Made by a program: the position numbers and the translations under genes | Shown: piece by piece, positions 26,717 through 37,625 of the stretch | How the letters are laid out: every line of letters begins with the position of its first letter | How positions within the stretch are numbered: position 1 is the stretch's first letter | Source of the DNA: Gottfriedia acidiceleris | GTDB taxonomy: Bacteria > Bacillota > Bacilli > Bacillales > Bacillaceae_G | Reading direction: 5' to 3' | DNA: 64,000 nucleotides | Assembly: GCF_023115465.1 (NCBI RefSeq) | Contig: NZ_CP096034.1 | Location: forward strand, 2,356,001 to 2,420,000 | The notes under the pieces: generated by a model | What the model was told of the DNA's origin: nothing | The model's database searches: none | The model's input: only the letters and a program-made list of their open reading frames with translations

Positions 26717-26737
26717 TTAATGAACATTATTAAACTT

Positions 26738-27355
26738 TTATGATTGTGTTTGAAGAGCAACTCTCAAACCTAACCCAATATAGACTAACCCAATCGCTTT
26801 CCCCATCCATTTTGGTCCTTTTGTTTTTTTACTAAAGATTTTTTTACCGATTACACTTGATAAAAGCACTAGTAAAGTTGTGTATAAAATACTAAGTAAT
26901 ACAAATGTCAAACCAAGAGTTAAAAGTTGAATGAATACCGGATGTCCATTATGTTGAACAAATTGAGGTAAAAAGGCTAAGAAAAATAGTGCAGTTTTAG
27001 GGTTTAATACTTCTATTAGCACTGCTTGACGAAAAGAAAGTTTACTATTTACTTCTTTTTGTTCTGTTGAATTTTTACTGTTTTTCGACTTTTTTATGAT
27101 TGCAGTGATTCCTAAATAAAATAAATAAGCCGCACCTAAATATTTGACGATTTCAAAAGCAAATGCAGATGTCATTAAAATTGCAGAAAGTCCAAATACG
27201 GATGCACATGTATGAATTAAATCACCGACAGCAATCCCAATACCTGTTAAGATACCATTCCATTTCCCACCTTTCATTGTTTGGGATAATGTTAAAAGTA
27301 CAGCCGGACCTGGTATTAAAAATAGCATTAATACAACTAAAATAAATGAAAACAT
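26738..27355 (-). CDS. LysE/RhtB-family amino-acid exporter
   Basis: This 205-residue membrane protein has six predicted helices. It begins MFSFILVVLMLFLIPGPAVL and has the LysE/RhtB motif PGPAVLLTLSQTMKGG and LNPKTALFFLAFLPQFV. It should export an amino acid or homoserine-lactone-like compound; the substrate is unknown. Three ATG codons crowd the GAGGAG site. The one at 27355 has normal spacing (9 bases) and is chosen. It is monocistronic, between two terminators. Confidence 0.88.
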   Translation of the reverse strand: MFSFILVVLMLFLIPGPAVLLTLSQTMKGGKWNGILTGIGIAVGDLIHTCASVFGLSAILMTSAFAFEIVKYLGAAYLFYLGITAIIKKSKNSKNSTEQKEVNSKLSFRQAVLIEVLNPKTALFFLAFLPQFVQHNGHPVFIQLLTLGLTFVLLSILYTTLLVLLSSVIGKKIFSKKTKGPKWMGKAIGLVYIGLGLRVALQTQS

Positions 27356-27448
27356 GATCATCATCTCCTCTCGTTATGTATTTTTAGAATATTATACAAC
27401 ATAATTTTGCAGTAATTGCCTTAATTGTCATTTATTTCAAAAAAAAAT

Positions 27449-27480
27449 AAGCCGATTTTCTCATTTGGAAATCGGCTTTT
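27449..27480. terminator. Terminator of rph
   Basis: AAGCCGATTT (27449-27458) pairs with AAATCGGCTT (27469-27478), with A and T runs on both sides. On the minus strand it follows the rph stop by about 12 bases. Confidence 0.85.
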
Positions 27481-27491
27481 GTATTCAACAA

Positions 27492-30116
<2,625 letters not shown>

Positions 30117-30249
30117 CTATCTTTTAATGTCTATTGATTTTATCAGTAGAAAATAAGAAGATAAAGTCTATTTTGGCCATTTTTTTTATGGTATAATTAA
30201 AGTAGGAAAAGTTCGTCAAAAATTAGCAAATGAATATACTTATATATAA

Positions 30250-30283
30250 TAAAAAAAGCACAGACATTAATCTGTGCTTTTTT
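30250..30283. terminator. Terminator of the MarR-ABC operon
   Basis: AAAAAAGCACAGA pairs with TCTGTGCTTTTTT around a 7-base loop. It can work in both directions and directly follows the ABC transporter stop on the minus strand. Confidence 0.85.
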
Positions 30284-32122
30284 CTATTCTATTGATGCTG
30301 TTGCTTTTCTTCCAAATTGTTTATTATATAATTCTTTGTATAATCCATTTTGCATTAACAACTCTTCATTTTTGCCTTCTTCAACTATTTGACCATCCTT
30401 TAACACAATGATGTGATCCGCGGCCATAATGGTTGAAAGTCGGTGAGCAATAACAATGGACGTTTTATTTTTTAATAAACCTTGTATTGCACTTTGAATA
30501 TAAAACTCAGATAAAGTATCTAATGAAGAAGTTGCTTCATCAAGAATAATGATTTCAGGATTTTTTAATAATACACGAGCGATTGAAATTCTTTGTTTTT
30601 CGCCACCTGAAAGTTTGATACCTCGATTACCTACAATTGTCTCATAACCATTTGGTAAATCCATTATAAAATCATGAATATATGCAGCCTTACAAGCATT
30701 CGTAACTTCTTCATCTGATGCATCAGGACTTGCATATAGTAAATTTTCTTTTATCGTTCCATTAAATAAGTAGCTATCCTGTGTAACAAGTCCAATATGA
30801 GACCGTAATGATTCTAGTGTAAATTCTCTAATATCACGACCGCCAATTTTAATTGTGCCTGAAGTATAATCATACAAACGAGGAATTAAATTAGTAATGG
30901 TTGTTTTACCAGCGCCACTAGGTCCAACTAATGCAGTCATTGTACCGGATGGGGCAATAAAGGAAATATTGTGCAAAGCTGTTTTATCTTTTTGATAAGA
31001 AAATGATACATCGTTAAATTCAATATCTAAATGAGTAACATTCATTTCAGTCGCATCATCACGATCTTTAATTGTTAATTTCATATCGAAATATTCAAAA
31101 ATACGTTCAAATAACGCGATTGAACTTGTAATATTGACATAAAGATTTGTTAATTGTCCAACTGGTCCGTATAAGCGCCCAAGTAAAGCAACAAAGCTAA
31201 TAATAGCCCCAACTGTAATCTGATCGTGAATAAATAAATATCCACCATATAAATAAATGAGCATTGGGCCGATGCTAGTAAAGGTTGATAAAATCATCAT
31301 AAACCAGCGACCTGCCATAGATTCCTTTATTTTAAGATTAGTAGCCAGTACATTAATGTCATCAAAATTTTTAAATTCCCGTTGTTCCTTTGTAAAAAGC
31401 TTCATTAATAAATAACCACTAATATTTAATGTTTCTTGTATAATATGATTTTGCTCACTTGTTTTTTCCTGTGTCTGTTTTGCAATACTCCAACGAACAT
31501 TCCCCATTTTACGAGTCGGTAAAATAAATAATGGTACAATGATTAATCCTAGTATTCCAAGCCTCCAATTCACTATTAACAAAGTGGCGGCTGTAGAAAT
31601 TAGAATGAATAAATTATTAGCAAAACTCACAATCGTATTATCAAACACAGCTTTAACACCTGAAATATCACTCGTCATTCGAGTGATCACTTCACCTTGC
31701 TTTACATTTGAAAAGAATTGCAGTGGCATTTGTTGTAAATGAAGATACATTTGGTTTCTCATATCATAAATAATTTTTTGAGAAACATAAGCATTTAAAT
31801 AATTTTGCCATACACCCAATAACCCTGAAATAATCGTAGTACTAAGTGAGGCAAGTACTAGATAGATTAGTAGACTTAAATCTTTATTTGGTAAGGCAGT
31901 ATCAACAATACGTTGAATGATGATAGGCGGTAAAATGCCTAATACCGAGGTAACTAATAAAATAAGCACAATAAGTGTTGTTTGTTTCCAATATGGAATA
32001 AAATATTTTGCAATTCTAAATAGTATTGCTTTTGATATATTTGGTTTTTGTGCGTTTTCATCAAATTTCATTCGCCCAAAACCATGGGGACCCATCGGAG
32101 GTCCACCACCCCATCCTGACAT
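30284..32122 (-). CDS. ABC-type multidrug/lipid exporter (half-transporter)
   Basis: This 612-residue protein has a six-helix transmembrane domain (about 30-330) followed by a nucleotide-binding domain. Walker A is GPSGAGKTT (about 388), the signature is KLSGGEKQRISIARVLL, Walker B is PEIIILDEATSSLD, and the H-loop is IAHRLST. It dimerises to export drugs or lipids. The first 18 residues are Gly/Pro-rich (SGWGGGPPMGPHGFG), a feature shared with YfiB/YknU-like exporters. It is 15 bp downstream of a marR-type gene, so it is almost surely derepressed by that regulator's ligand. Confidence 0.93.
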   Translation of the reverse strand: MSGWGGGPPMGPHGFGRMKFDENAQKPNISKAILFRIAKYFIPYWKQTTLIVLILLVTSVLGILPPIIIQRIVDTALPNKDLSLLIYLVLASLSTTIISGLLGVWQNYLNAYVSQKIIYDMRNQMYLHLQQMPLQFFSNVKQGEVITRMTSDISGVKAVFDNTIVSFANNLFILISTAATLLIVNWRLGILGLIIVPLFILPTRKMGNVRWSIAKQTQEKTSEQNHIIQETLNISGYLLMKLFTKEQREFKNFDDINVLATNLKIKESMAGRWFMMILSTFTSIGPMLIYLYGGYLFIHDQITVGAIISFVALLGRLYGPVGQLTNLYVNITSSIALFERIFEYFDMKLTIKDRDDATEMNVTHLDIEFNDVSFSYQKDKTALHNISFIAPSGTMTALVGPSGAGKTTITNLIPRLYDYTSGTIKIGGRDIREFTLESLRSHIGLVTQDSYLFNGTIKENLLYASPDASDEEVTNACKAAYIHDFIMDLPNGYETIVGNRGIKLSGGEKQRISIARVLLKNPEIIILDEATSSLDTLSEFYIQSAIQGLLKNKTSIVIAHRLSTIMAADHIIVLKDGQIVEEGKNEELLMQNGLYKELYNKQFGRKATASIE

Positions 32123-32137
32123 AATTAAACGTCCTCC

Positions 32138-32599
32138 TTATTTCGAACAATTAGTTTGTTCATTTGATAAATCAGTTAAAATTTTTTTTTGCATGTCTAT
32201 AAGTATATTAAGCTCATCCTCTGAAAATTGTTCCAGTGAATTTGCCAAACTCTTATACGCTTCTGATTCTTCGCGATAGCGTTGACATAATTCTTCACCC
32301 TCGGACGTTAAAAATAATTGAGTTTCTCGGCGATCAATAGCTGACGTTTCTCTTTTTACATAATTTTTCTTCTCCAACTCATCAATACTAAGACTTACTC
32401 TGCTTTTAGCAGTTCTAATTCGTTCAGTTAGTTCTTTTTGTGATAGCCCTTCATTATTGCGAATTGAATTGAGGATAATTAACTGTTGGAAGGTTATTCC
32501 AAGTTTAGTTGCAGTTTGTAAGTTTATTCTTTTTAGTTGGCGCGCAATTGAAACAAACGAATTTGTTAAATCAATTGCTTGTTGAAAATCTGGCATCAT
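32138..32599 (-). CDS. MarR-family transcriptional regulator
   Basis: This 153-residue winged-helix repressor has helix-turn-helix and wing in NEGLSQKELTERIRTAKSRV and ETSAIDRRETQLFLTSEGEE. Dimerisation helices lie at both ends. GAGGGG precedes two adjacent ATG codons; the first is used here. It is the first gene of an operon with the ABC exporter, and a perfect 11-bp inverted repeat lies in its promoter region. Autoregulation and control of drug efflux are inferred. Confidence 0.92.
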   Translation of the reverse strand: MMPDFQQAIDLTNSFVSIARQLKRINLQTATKLGITFQQLIILNSIRNNEGLSQKELTERIRTAKSRVSLSIDELEKKNYVKRETSAIDRRETQLFLTSEGEELCQRYREESEAYKSLANSLEQFSEDELNILIDMQKKILTDLSNEQTNCSK

Positions 32600-32610
32600 T
32601 TACCCCTCAC

Positions 32611-32649
32611 ATTAGTTTACTTTATAAACGGTTCACTTAGTAAACTAAT
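32611..32649. promoter_or_regulatory. Probable MarR operator
   Basis: ATTAGTTTACT (32611-32621) and AGTAAACTAAT (32639-32649) form a perfect dyad with a 17-bp spacer. The spacer itself carries GTTCAC-like half-sites. It lies 12-50 bp upstream of the marR start codon. Confidence 0.65.
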
Positions 32650-32819
32650 AATAAAACTTTATTGCTCAATTGTACAATTAAAAATTATTAATAAAAAAGA
32701 CAATAGGATATTTTCTACTGCATTTCTTAAATTATTCAGTAATTTGGTTTATCATGATCAGAATGAATGAATGGAAATTAGGGATAGTAGATAACACTCC
32801 AATTAATGATTCAGTAAAG

Positions 32820-33125
32820 ATGCACTTTATGCTAAAATCTATTCCCCCAATAACAATTTTTCAACAGGACATGACAGATGAAGAACAGAATATTATGGGA
32901 AAAACATATTGCTTATTGGACAAAAAAACAAAACCAGGGAATTGCTCTAGTGTTTGGATCGGTTCGAAATCTTTCTTCACCTCATGGAATTGAATTGCGA
33001 TAATTGAAGTTGAAAATGCAGCGAAAGTCCCAAAACTTATCGAAGAAGATCCAGCCGTGATTGGTGGGATTATGTCTACGGAATATTATCCGATGCTCGC
33101 AGTACTCCCTAAACAAATTACATGA
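32820..33125 (+). pseudogene. YciI-like protein, broken by two frameshifts
   Basis: The three frames join into one YCII-domain protein of about 100 residues. Frame 1 from ATG 32820 gives MHFMLKSIPPITIFQQDMTD up to 32897. A one-base shift in a GGG run there leads to EKHIAYWTKKQNQGIALVFG. A second shift near 32986-33000 leads to IAIIEVENAAKVPKLIEEDP and an in-frame TGA at 33123. The motifs HIAYW, GIALVFG and IEVEN with DPAV are typical of the family. No single frame codes a full protein, so the gene is inactive unless the shifts are sequencing errors. Confidence 0.75.
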
Positions 33126-33154
33126 CGTAGTTGTTGAAAAAATTGAACTAAATT

Positions 33155-33199
33155 AAAAAAAGCAAACGGATCAGTGATGAACTGTCCATTTGCTTTTTT
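33155..33199. terminator. Bidirectional terminator
   Basis: AAAAAAGCAAA with CGGA pairs with TCC-ATTTGCTTTTTT across a loop (33155-33198). It separates the pseudogene from the converging DUF1259 gene. Confidence 0.75.
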
Positions 33200-33261
33200 A
33201 ATTTCATTTAATGATTACATCCACTATATAATTTTAGTCACTCAATTTAAAGTATGTATTC

Positions 33262-33648
33262 TTAAAAAAGACCTGCTTCTTTTGCTGCTTCAAAACTACC
33301 TCTTGTAAATTCAGCTGGATCCAAATTAACATTCTCCCATTGCATATACATTAAACGTGGTTTATCAAACAGCCAATGGTTATGAACTGCTGTCACGATA
33401 ATTCCTCTTTTTCGTAATGCTGTCATTAATGGGTTAATCTCTTTCTGACGTACAACAGATTCGCCAAGGTTTAAACTATTATCTTCAAAAGATAACATGA
33501 AAGGAAGTGCTAATGGAGAACGAGTCCTACGACCTAAAATAGTCGCATTAATATCACGAAGACGCATAATTACGTATACAGGTGTAGCTTGAACGACTTC
33601 CTCCCCGATCATATCCGCAAGCCTTTGACATTCTGACATATTCATCAC
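33262..33648 (-). CDS. DUF1259 (LppY/LpqO-family) protein
   Basis: This 128-residue protein has the family's conserved block MTALRKRGIIVTAVHNHWLF followed by DKPRLMYMQWE near the C-terminus. The family is of unknown function and includes mycobacterial lipoproteins. Here there is no signal peptide, so it is cytosolic. It keeps the His-Asn-His segment that could bind a ligand or metal. It is monocistronic. An upstream minus-strand frame, 33682-33795, ends nearby but has no start. Confidence 0.78.
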   Translation of the reverse strand: MMNMSECQRLADMIGEEVVQATPVYVIMRLRDINATILGRRTRSPLALPFMLSFEDNSLNLGESVVRQKEINPLMTALRKRGIIVTAVHNHWLFDKPRLMYMQWENVNLDPAEFTRGSFEAAKEAGLF

Positions 33649-33834
33649 TCACTTCATTCTCTTTATATTTTACTCAGTATCTTATGAAGAAAATGAAGGG
33701 CGAGTGCCTATGTTAATCCTTAAATTATCATCGTAAATAGCTTCTACCATCCAATAATTTCTAATTAAAAATAAGGAAAATCCTTTAATTTCCAATTTAA
33801 TATGTGAAAAGACCTATTTTTTTAGCAAGACAAT

Positions 33835-33863
33835 TTGATTATCTTATTTTAAATTGTTATTAT
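33835..33863 (+). promoter_or_regulatory. Promoter of cold-shock gene copy 1
   Basis: -35 TTGATT (33835-33840), 17 bp, -10 TATTAT (33858-33863). The predicted leader is only about 35 nt and contains a 5-bp hairpin (33875-33890) touching the ribosome-binding site. Confidence 0.7.
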
Positions 33864-33905
33864 ATAAACATTAAATGTGTTCAAGCACATAAGGAGGAAA
33901 CAAAA

Positions 33906-34106
33906 ATGGAACATGGTAAAGTAAAATGGTTTAATGCAGAAAAAGGTTTTGGATTCATCGAGCGTGAAAATGGTGATGATGTATTCGTTCACTTCTCAGC
34001 AATTCAATCTGAAGGATTCAAATCATTAGATGAAGGTCAAGCAGTTACTTTTGATGTAGAACAAGGACAACGCGGACCACAAGCTACTAACGTTAAAAAA
34101 GCATAA
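33906..34106 (+). CDS. Cold-shock protein (CspA/CspB family), copy 1
   Basis: This 66-residue single-domain RNA/DNA chaperone has both nucleic-acid motifs, KGFGFIE (RNP1) and VFVHFSAI (RNP2). It starts at ATG 33906, after AAGGAGG. It is 200 of 201 bases identical to the copy at 35384-35584; the only change makes Asp here (TFDVEQ) and Gly there. Asp in this position is the common residue of the family. It is followed by a strong terminator. Confidence 0.95.
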   Translation: MEHGKVKWFNAEKGFGFIERENGDDVFVHFSAIQSEGFKSLDEGQAVTFDVEQGQRGPQATNVKKA

Positions 34107-34635
34107 TAAAAATAAAAACCCTCTATTCATTGAATAGGGGGTTTTTTAACGTGGAGTTCGGGTAAAGAAATGGTTTAAAGTATTATAGCCTATAAAAAAT
34201 GATTATACAACATTCACTTGATAGCTTTTTATTAATCCTATAAATAATTTGGAATTTAATTGAAATAACTTGGAAAATGATACATATATGATTGAAGAAT
34301 AAGCTAAGGACCTAGATGGATTAAAAGGAGTGCACTAAGTTAAATGATTCACTCTTTTTAAGCGGAATATTTAGATATGCATCACATTCAAATAAATTGG
34401 CTGCTTTTTCGTCGTTGAACAAATTGAAGATGAAAAAGAACTCAATTTCAGTTCTTAAACTTAAATAATGGTTTATTTTTAAATTAGCAACATTATTTTA
34501 TTAATGGAATTTAAAAGGAGGAACAATATCATAGATGGAACGGGCCTAATGCCTTATATATGGGGATTCTTTTCATACACGATTTGAAAACTTGAAATTT
34601 TATAACTTCATTAATGTAAGTGATTTGAAAAATTT
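34107..34635. other. Gene-free interval containing a terminator and a duplicated tail
   Basis: The csp terminator (34114-34147) is followed by about 55 bp (34150-34206) that recur after csp copy 2. A second terminator-like hairpin, AAAAGGAGTG/CACTCTTTT, lies at 34323-34358. An AAAAGGAGGA with no proper start codon after it lies at about 34514. Short open frames here have no start or site, so no gene is called. Confidence 0.5.
34114..34147 (+). terminator. Terminator of csp copy 1
   Basis: A hairpin of AACCCTCTATTCA and the following ATAGGGGG, then six T residues. The same hairpin recurs at 35640-35675. Confidence 0.85.
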
Positions 34636-35103
34636 TTACCCAAATAATAGTTCTTTGGCTTGAATTTCATTTATTCCTTTAACTAACTCTAGTTCGCTTA
34701 TAAAAATTTTACTAGCGTTACCTAACATTTGTTTTTCACTTGAATTAAGTGATTTTTCTTTATCTATACGCATTAAATCACGTACTACTTCTGCGCCTTC
34801 TTCAATATTACCTGTTCTCATTTTCTCAGTATTTAGTTTAAATCTTTGTTTGTATGAGAGAGAACGATCAGATTCTCCATAATGAAAATTTTTTAATATA
34901 TTGTCGAGTGTATTTGAATCAACGACCATTCGAATTCTTGAATTACTCATTTTTGTAATTGGAATCATTAATTCCATCTTATTAATTAGTAATCTTATAA
35001 TAAAATACTGTTTTATCTCACCTTGTACTTCTTTTTCTTGAATAGATTCGATTATACCTGCTCCTTGCATCGGATAAAAAATGTTATCACCAACTTCAAA
35101 CAT
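34636..35103 (-). CDS. CarD/TRCF-RID-domain transcription factor
   Basis: This 155-residue protein has an N-terminal RNA-polymerase-interacting domain (FEVGDNIFYPMQGAGIIESI, a Tudor-like fold shared with Mfd) and a C-terminal all-helical DNA-binding part (about 75-155). CarD-type proteins bind the RNA polymerase beta subunit and modulate open-complex formation. The Bacillus member is YdeB. A GGAGGTG site precedes the ATG. It sits between the two cold-shock genes and is transcribed against them. Confidence 0.85.
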   Translation of the reverse strand: MFEVGDNIFYPMQGAGIIESIQEKEVQGEIKQYFIIRLLINKMELMIPITKMSNSRIRMVVDSNTLDNILKNFHYGESDRSLSYKQRFKLNTEKMRTGNIEEGAEVVRDLMRIDKEKSLNSSEKQMLGNASKIFISELELVKGINEIQAKELLFG

Positions 35104-35310
35104 AATCTACACCTCCATTTAATTACTAACCTATCTAAGCATAACACTTATTATTTTTTTGTCAAAATAAATATTTTATCAGTAATAAATATTCCATGTC
35201 AATAAGTAAATGAATTTTTTAGTTAGTGTTTTTAATTTTATCATTAATGACTAATTCTTAAGTTAAAATTGATCATAAAAAATAAGTATTGCATTACTAT
35301 TTAAGAAAAT

Positions 35311-35339
35311 TTGCTTATCTTTACTTTTAATGTTACTAT
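35311..35339 (+). promoter_or_regulatory. Promoter of cold-shock gene copy 2
   Basis: -35 TTGCTT (35311-35316), 17 bp, -10 TACTAT (35334-35339). As in copy 1, a short leader with a 5-bp hairpin (GTGTG/CGCAC, 35354-35368) abuts AGGAGG. Confidence 0.65.
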
Positions 35340-35383
35340 TAAATTATATCAATGTGTGTAATGCGCACTAGGAGGAAACAATA

Positions 35384-35584
35384 ATGGAACATGGTAAAGT
35401 AAAATGGTTTAATGCAGAAAAAGGTTTTGGATTCATCGAGCGTGAAAATGGTGATGATGTATTCGTTCACTTCTCAGCAATTCAATCTGAAGGATTCAAA
35501 TCATTAGATGAAGGTCAAGCAGTTACTTTTGGTGTAGAACAAGGACAACGCGGACCACAAGCTACTAACGTTAAAAAAGCATAA
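35384..35584 (+). CDS. Cold-shock protein (CspA/CspB family), copy 2
   Basis: This 66-residue paralog is identical to the first copy except Gly for Asp in TFGVEQ (one A-to-G change). RNP1 and RNP2 are intact. The upstream region is not copied apart from the ribosome-binding site neighbourhood, but the downstream 90 bp are. An extra terminator of about 40 bp stands between the stop and the shared tail. Near identity suggests recent duplication or ongoing gene conversion. Confidence 0.95.
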   Translation: MEHGKVKWFNAEKGFGFIERENGDDVFVHFSAIQSEGFKSLDEGQAVTFGVEQGQRGPQATNVKKA

Positions 35585-35587
35585 TTA

Positions 35588-35675
35588 AAAAAGTCCGATT
35601 CTATTTGTAGAATCTGACTTTTTTTATCTAAAAAAATAAAAATAAAAACCCCCTATTCATTGATTAGGGGGTTTT
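35588..35675 (+). terminator. Double terminator of csp copy 2
   Basis: The first hairpin, AAAAAGTC...GATTCTA with TAGAATC...GACTTTTTT (35588-35624), is unique to this copy. The second, CCCCCTATTCA/TTAGGGGG plus T run (35640-35675), is the one shared with copy 1. Confidence 0.8.
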
Positions 35676-35795
35676 ATAAACGTGGAGATCAGGTAAAGAA
35701 ATGGTTTAAAGTATTATAGCCTATAAAAAATAGATATACAAATTTTATTCAAAAAGAATACTCTTAGCAATTATCCTCTTTTCGTTATTATGTTA

Positions 35796-37034
35796 CTATT
35801 TAAGGGAATTAGATACATTCGAGTCTATTTCCAAATTATTTTGTTTCCCAATCGGTTTCGCAGCTTTTGAAAGCAATCCAGAAATCGTTACGGCAATAAG
35901 TACAAAAATCAGAGCACGTAGTAACCCTACATGTTCACCAATAATTCCTAAAAATGGTGGTCCTACTAGAAATGCAAGGTAACCAGCCGTCGATACTGCA
36001 CTTACTCTTGCAGCTACTCTATGAGGATTGTCACCTGCAGCGGACAGTCCAACTGGGAAACCAAATGCTGCCCCAAGTCCCCAAAAAACAATACCGATCG
36101 TTGCTACCTCGAAACTACTGCTCATTATAACAATAATCAGTCCAACAAAAGCCAATAGTGCTGATGCACGCAAAACGATAACTCGACCAAAACGGTCTAA
36201 TATTTTATCACCTATTGCACGTCCAAAAGTCATTGAACCGACAAAAATGCCATATGCAATAGAACCCATAGCTGGCGTAACATTGTAGCCATCAACCATA
36301 ATAAGTGGTAGCCAGTCATTAGCAGAACCTTCAACGAAAGCCATTCCAAGTACAATAATTCCAATCATTACTGTACGCCTCTCTTTCCAAACAGCCATAT
36401 ATTCCTTCGTTCTGTATACTTTAACAGAGTCACTAGCAACTTCTTTACCAGTGTCAGCAGGTATGAAACGGTATAAATACAAAACAGTTAGAACGATCAT
36501 CAAGACTGTCAGTGTCAAGTGAATAGGTACAGAGATACCCGACTTAGTCATTGCTGAACCAACTAATGCGCCAAGAAGCGTACCCAAGCTGAAAGCAGCA
36601 TGAAAACCGGTTAAGAGCGACTTTTGAGCAGCTTTCTCAACTACGGTTCCTTCTACATTCATCGCTACATCGCATATTCCTTGCCCAAAACCAAAAACGA
36701 AAAGTCCTAAAAATACTATCATACTATTTGGCAGCCATGAACCACTGATTCCAACAATTAAGAGTCCGAAAGAAACTACTAGCAGACCAAAAAACATGAC
36801 AAAACGTCCACCCTTTTGAGCAATAAGAATACTAGCACTTGTCAATCCGATTATCGATCCTACGGAAAGCCCAAATATGATTACACCCATCTCTGCTGTT
36901 GTAGAACCAAGAGCATCCCTAATTGCAGGCGTGCGAGATACCCATGATGCGAATGCAAATCCAGTCAGTGCAAAAATGAAATAAATTGCGACCCGCCATA
37001 ATTGTATTTGGCGGCTATTTAATGAAGTATCCAT
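35796..37034 (-). CDS. MFS transporter (YbjJ/fucose-permease-like)
   Basis: This 412-residue twelve-helix major-facilitator protein has a first helix YFIFALTGFAFASWVSRTPA, the A-like motif after TM2, and a second half from about 215. The SRTPAIRD sequence is typical of the YbjJ/sugar-efflux-like branch. The substrate is unknown. Two ROK-type palindromes lie 30-90 bp upstream of the start, so it is probably repressed by the ROK protein encoded two genes away, and thus perhaps a sugar or sugar-acid carrier. AGGAGG precedes the ATG. Confidence 0.88.
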   Translation of the reverse strand: MDTSLNSRQIQLWRVAIYFIFALTGFAFASWVSRTPAIRDALGSTTAEMGVIIFGLSVGSIIGLTSASILIAQKGGRFVMFFGLLVVSFGLLIVGISGSWLPNSMIVFLGLFVFGFGQGICDVAMNVEGTVVEKAAQKSLLTGFHAAFSLGTLLGALVGSAMTKSGISVPIHLTLTVLMIVLTVLYLYRFIPADTGKEVASDSVKVYRTKEYMAVWKERRTVMIGIIVLGMAFVEGSANDWLPLIMVDGYNVTPAMGSIAYGIFVGSMTFGRAIGDKILDRFGRVIVLRASALLAFVGLIIVIMSSSFEVATIGIVFWGLGAAFGFPVGLSAAGDNPHRVAARVSAVSTAGYLAFLVGPPFLGIIGEHVGLLRALIFVLIAVTISGLLSKAAKPIGKQNNLEIDSNVSNSLK

Positions 37035-37062
37035 CCTTAACCTCCTAGTTATTAAATTAAAA

Positions 37063-37086
37063 ACTTTTTAAACGCGTTTAAAAAGT
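37063..37086. promoter_or_regulatory. ROK-type operator 1 (MFS promoter)
   Basis: This is a 24-bp perfect palindrome, ACTTTTTAAACG and its complement. It shares the ACTTwTTAAA half-site with the two elements at 37100-37123 and 38668-38693. Confidence 0.7.
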
Positions 37087-37099
37087 ATAGAAAAGAAAT

Positions 37100-37123
37100 A
37101 CTTATTAAACATATTTAAAAAGT
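37100..37123. promoter_or_regulatory. ROK-type operator 2 (MFS promoter)
   Basis: ACTTATTAAA, CATA, TTTAAAAAGT: an inverted repeat with one mismatch, centred 37 bp from operator 1, that is about three and a half helical turns. Confidence 0.65.
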
Positions 37124-37158
37124 GCCGAATCAAATACTAATTTAAAATCTTTAATATA

Positions 37159-37539
37159 TTATACAGTCAACTCAATAAGATTCCCTTCAGGATCTTTAAT
37201 AACACTCTCATAGTACCCATCACCAGTCATACGAGGACCATTAATAGGGGAATAACCTCTAATTTTAAATTTGGCACTCATCTGATTGACGGCTTCTTCA
37301 CTTCCTAAGGAGATTGCAATATGAGCCCAACCAATTTGATCATCAGGATTCGTCATAACAATACCCTCTTTACGCATAATCTCTAAACGTGCACCAGATT
37401 CAAAAGTAAGAAAATAAGATTCAAATTTCTTTTCACTATTATGATATTTATTGTTTGACTTACAATTAAAAAAAGTTTCGTAAAACTCCCTCATTCCTTC
37501 CAAATCCTTAACCCATATAGCAACATGTTCAATTTTCAT
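37159..37539 (-). CDS. VOC-family (glyoxalase-like) protein
   Basis: This 126-residue protein has the vicinal-oxygen-chelate fold: two beta-alpha-beta-beta-beta units, MKIEHVAIWVKDLEGMREFY and GWAHIAISLGSEEAVNQM. Candidate metal ligands are His-5, Glu in RLEIM, His in WAHIA and Glu near ESVIKDPEGNLIELTV. The reaction is unknown (lactoylglutathione-lyase-like). The start is at the second ATG, 8 bases after GGAGAGTG. It stands between the ROK gene and the MFS gene, likely in the same regulon. Confidence 0.85.
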   Translation of the reverse strand: MKIEHVAIWVKDLEGMREFYETFFNCKSNNKYHNSEKKFESYFLTFESGARLEIMRKEGIVMTNPDDQIGWAHIAISLGSEEAVNQMSAKFKIRGYSPINGPRMTGDGYYESVIKDPEGNLIELTV

Positions 37540-37625
37540 TAATTTATCACTCTCCAATATTATTTTTTTCTAAAATTTTAGTATGAAATGAGGATCACCA
37601 CCCTAAATGACTATCTTTTCAATAT

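Noticed and set aside
33682-33795. Minus-strand frame reading like the end of a protein (FSLFLIRNYWMVEAIYDDNL)
   Set aside because: Protein-like, but the only in-frame start is a TTG without a ribosome-binding site and a stop lies just upstream. It could be a gene remnant; not enough to call.
34514-34570. Strong AAAAGGAGGA followed by a short frame (GTGLMPYIWGFFSYTI)
   Set aside because: The frame has no standard start codon, and the nearby ATG gives a 4-residue peptide.
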